NCBI RefSeq assembly: GCF_000934755.1
Contig: NZ_JYNP01000039.1
Location: forward strand, 1 to 57,903
Length of the DNA stretch: 57,903 bases
Source of the DNA: Desulfonatronovibrio magnus
GTDB taxonomy: Bacteria > Desulfobacterota > Desulfovibrionia > Desulfovibrionales > Desulfonatronovibrionaceae
Direction of reading: 5' to 3'
In this document: piece after piece, positions 56,214 through 57,903 of the stretch
Numbering within the stretch: position 1 is the stretch's first letter
Layout of the letters: each line of letters starts with the position of its first letter
The notes under the pieces: model-generated
What the model saw: the letters and a program-made list of their open reading frames with translations, nothing else
What the model was told of the DNA's origin: nothing
The model's database searches: none
Program-made: the position numbers and the translations under genes

Positions 56214-57084
56214 TTAATCGCGCAAAGCAGCAACTTCTTCAACGGTAAGACCGGTTTTCAAAGCAATGGTCTCATCGTCCAGAATATCGAGAAGGTTTTT
56301 CGCCATGTTTAAAGCCTCTTTACGTCTTTCTTCGCGTCCTTCTTTCCAGCCTTCTTCCCATGCCGTATCTATTACATTTTTCAAATCCCGATAATATTTA
56401 AGGCTGCCCTCATATTTCAGAACCTCATCTCGGCTGAAGTTGGCGATTTCAGCCACCTGGAAAAATTTTTCAAAAATTTGTTCCATTAATGCGTCAGGAA
56501 CCCTGTCTAACCGGTCAAGATGCTTGATGGCATAAAGCCATTTATCAAGCCTCGTTTCCAACTGATCAAGATTTTTGCGGAACTTGGGCAAAGCTATATA
56601 GATTAAGGTCAGTTCTTCGCAGAATACCTTGTTGGTGACAATGTTCTGGTGTTTGATATAGTACCGGTACTTGTCCGGATCATTCTTGTCCTCGTCAAAA
56701 ATAAAATCAAGAATGCCAATGGTGTACACGGCCTTGAGTTCAAAGTTCCAGTCTCCGCGCTGCGCCTGATGCTGGATGGGAAAAGAAGCGTAAAACATGC
56801 TGCGGTCCTTGAAAAAATTATGTTTGGCCTTTTGCAGTTCCACAATAAATTTTTCGCCGCGCTCATTTTCACAGTACAGATCAAAAATATCCTTGCGGTC
56901 AAGACCTGTGGCACCGAGATGCTTGTCCTTAAAAAAAAGTCAAATCAACGATTGCACCTTGTTCATCCTTGAGCAGCTCGTTTAAGAAGTCCCGCAGTAA
57001 ATCCTTATTATGTTCTTCACCAAAAAGCCTCTTGAACCCATAGTCAGTAAAAAAGTTCACATACCGATCTTTTAAATACGTCAT
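56214..57084 (-). pseudogene. Rpn/PD-(D/E)XK nuclease-family transposase, frameshifted
   Basis: The N-terminal part from ATG 57084 (MTYLKDRYVNFFTDYGFKRL, ...FLNELL) fits the Rpn/PDDEXK_2 family. It hits TAA just after a run of eight T (56931-56938, minus strand). With one T fewer, translation continues in frame as KDKHLGATGLDRKDIFDLYC, then ELQKAKHNFF and the rest, giving about 289 residues. The catalytic-type residues Asp (DIFD) and the E-x-Q/K pair (VELQKAK) are present. It ends in a Lys/Arg/Glu helix and ALKTGLTVEEVAALRD. The break may be real, phase-variable or a sequencing error. Confidence 0.75.
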
Positions 57085-57577
57085 AAAAAATTCCTCATTG
57101 CAAATAGGGCCGTCAATTTAAAACTGCCAAACATCCTGCTTACTGTTTACTTGGTTCAACACAATAAAGTCAACATTTTAGCCCTGTCGATAATGAGTAT
57201 TGGGGAAGTGAGGGTTTTGGGATCTGGGGGGGATTGAATGAAGATAATCAGGGAAGGAGAGATGGTGTTGGATTATTGATGAGAGTTACTCACAGGTTCG
57301 GCCCCTTTTACATGAAAGCAGGGGGCAGGCAATCCGGAATCCATTTGAGCATGTTTCTGTTAAAATGATTTACTTTTTGGGGCAAGAAGGTCCAAGAAGA
57401 GCCAACTCCAGTGCCACATGTAAAGCACTAAGCAGTTTGCTTGCGGTATATCTATTCCTGTCTGGATTTTTTTGATCAATGTCAGCATGTACAATAGTTC
57501 AATCAATATACTTGTGGATAGAGGTCAAGCATCTCTTTTTTTTGCTGATCCCTGATTCCTGTCCCCTGGCTCCTTCT

Positions 57578-57903
57578 TCAACAATCCCCTCAAGTCGGGG
57601 CAATGTTTCTGACTTTTTTTAACTTTTAACAAGGGGGTCACTCACCATGAGTCTCAATCCCCTCAAGTCGGGGCAATGTTTCTGACCAGCTTAGGACGTC
57701 CTTAGGATTCCCACAGGACTCCGTCTCAATCCCCTCAAGTCGGGGCAATGTTTCTGACACAGTTAGAACATCAAATTGGCGTCTCTCAGCCCATGTCTCA
57801 ATCCCCTCAAGTCGGGGCAATGTTTCTGACGAAGAAGAAGGCAAGGCTAAAGAGAGGCTGGTATCACGTCTCAATCCCCTCAAGTCGGGGCAATGTTTCT
57901 GAC
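57578..57903 (-). CRISPR. CRISPR array end, five repeats and four spacers, cut by the window edge
   Basis: 36-nt repeats start at 57578, 57651, 57723, 57795 and 57868. They run from GTCTCAATCC at the left to GTTTCTGAC at the right, with a CCCC...GGGG inner stem. Spacers are 37, 36, 36 and 37 nt. The last four repeats are identical; the first differs in its first four bases. On the minus strand the repeat ends ATTGAGAC, like the common ATTGAAAC crRNA handle, so transcription from beyond the right edge is likely and the degenerate repeat is the leader-distal end. No cas gene is in the window. The gap 57085-57577 shows no gene. Confidence 0.96.

Noticed and set aside
57638-57883. An 81-residue minus-strand frame with repeated SETLPRLEGIET
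   Set aside because: It is the translation of CRISPR repeats, not a gene.

Overview
The window reads as chromosomal DNA from a sulfate-reducer-like member of the Desulfobacterota, most likely Desulfovibrionales and possibly a haloalkaliphile of the Desulfonatronum/Desulfonatronovibrio type. This is an inference from gene content: dapL-type lysine synthesis, a HesB-like selenoprotein, a PxxKW cysteine-rich protein, a heme-binding chemoreceptor, a CheA carrying CheW and receiver modules, and many c-di-GMP proteins. Moderate GC and very dense intergenic repeats fit, but no rRNA or other decisive marker is present.

Layout. 0.5-6.8 kb (minus): a secreted protein, then a block made of a 29-residue membrane peptide, two peptide/nickel-type ABC ATPases (DppD/DppF-like) and an ABCG-type half transporter, with no permease or binding-protein genes. 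7.3-10.8 kb (minus): tRNA-Ser(CGA), tadA, purQ and a REC-PAS-GGDEF-EAL regulator. 11.3-21.7 kb: a chemosensory block of a chemoreceptor with a CxxCH heme motif, a STAS protein, a CheA hybrid kinase, a chemoreceptor with a CZB-type zinc-binding pattern, and a PilZ protein. 21.8-28.6 kb: CNNM/CBS protein, formamidase family, dapL, EamA transporter, a UGA-containing HesB-like selenoprotein and a PxxKW protein. 29.2-39.9 kb (plus): M20 hydrolase, mnmG, PilZ protein, corC-like, lnt, prfB with its +1 frameshift site, diguanylate cyclase, FlhG/MinD-like ATPase and an HU/IHF protein. 40.7-49.5 kb: dapF-dapA, an FMN hydroxy-acid dehydrogenase, pyrR, a copper P-type ATPase, an RRM protein and a DsbA-like protein. 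50-56 kb: a KamA-family radical SAM enzyme divergent from a tight ATP-grasp/KamA-like/M20 operon. 56.2-57.9 kb: a frameshifted Rpn/PD-(D/E)XK gene and the end of a CRISPR array cut by the window edge.

The strongest candidate for an undescribed system is the 50-56 kb cluster. It pairs two aminomutase-like radical SAM enzymes, both lacking the lysine-binding aspartates of lysine 2,3-aminomutase, with an amide-forming ATP-grasp ligase and a carboxypeptidase-G2-like hydrolase. This suggests synthesis and turnover of a beta-amino-acid amide or dipeptide, perhaps a compatible solute.

Nearly every intergenic gap is filled by a small set of interspersed repeat families (called A to G here), often stacked into composite arrays. 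They appear on both strands and sit at gene ends; one supplies the stop codon of dapL.
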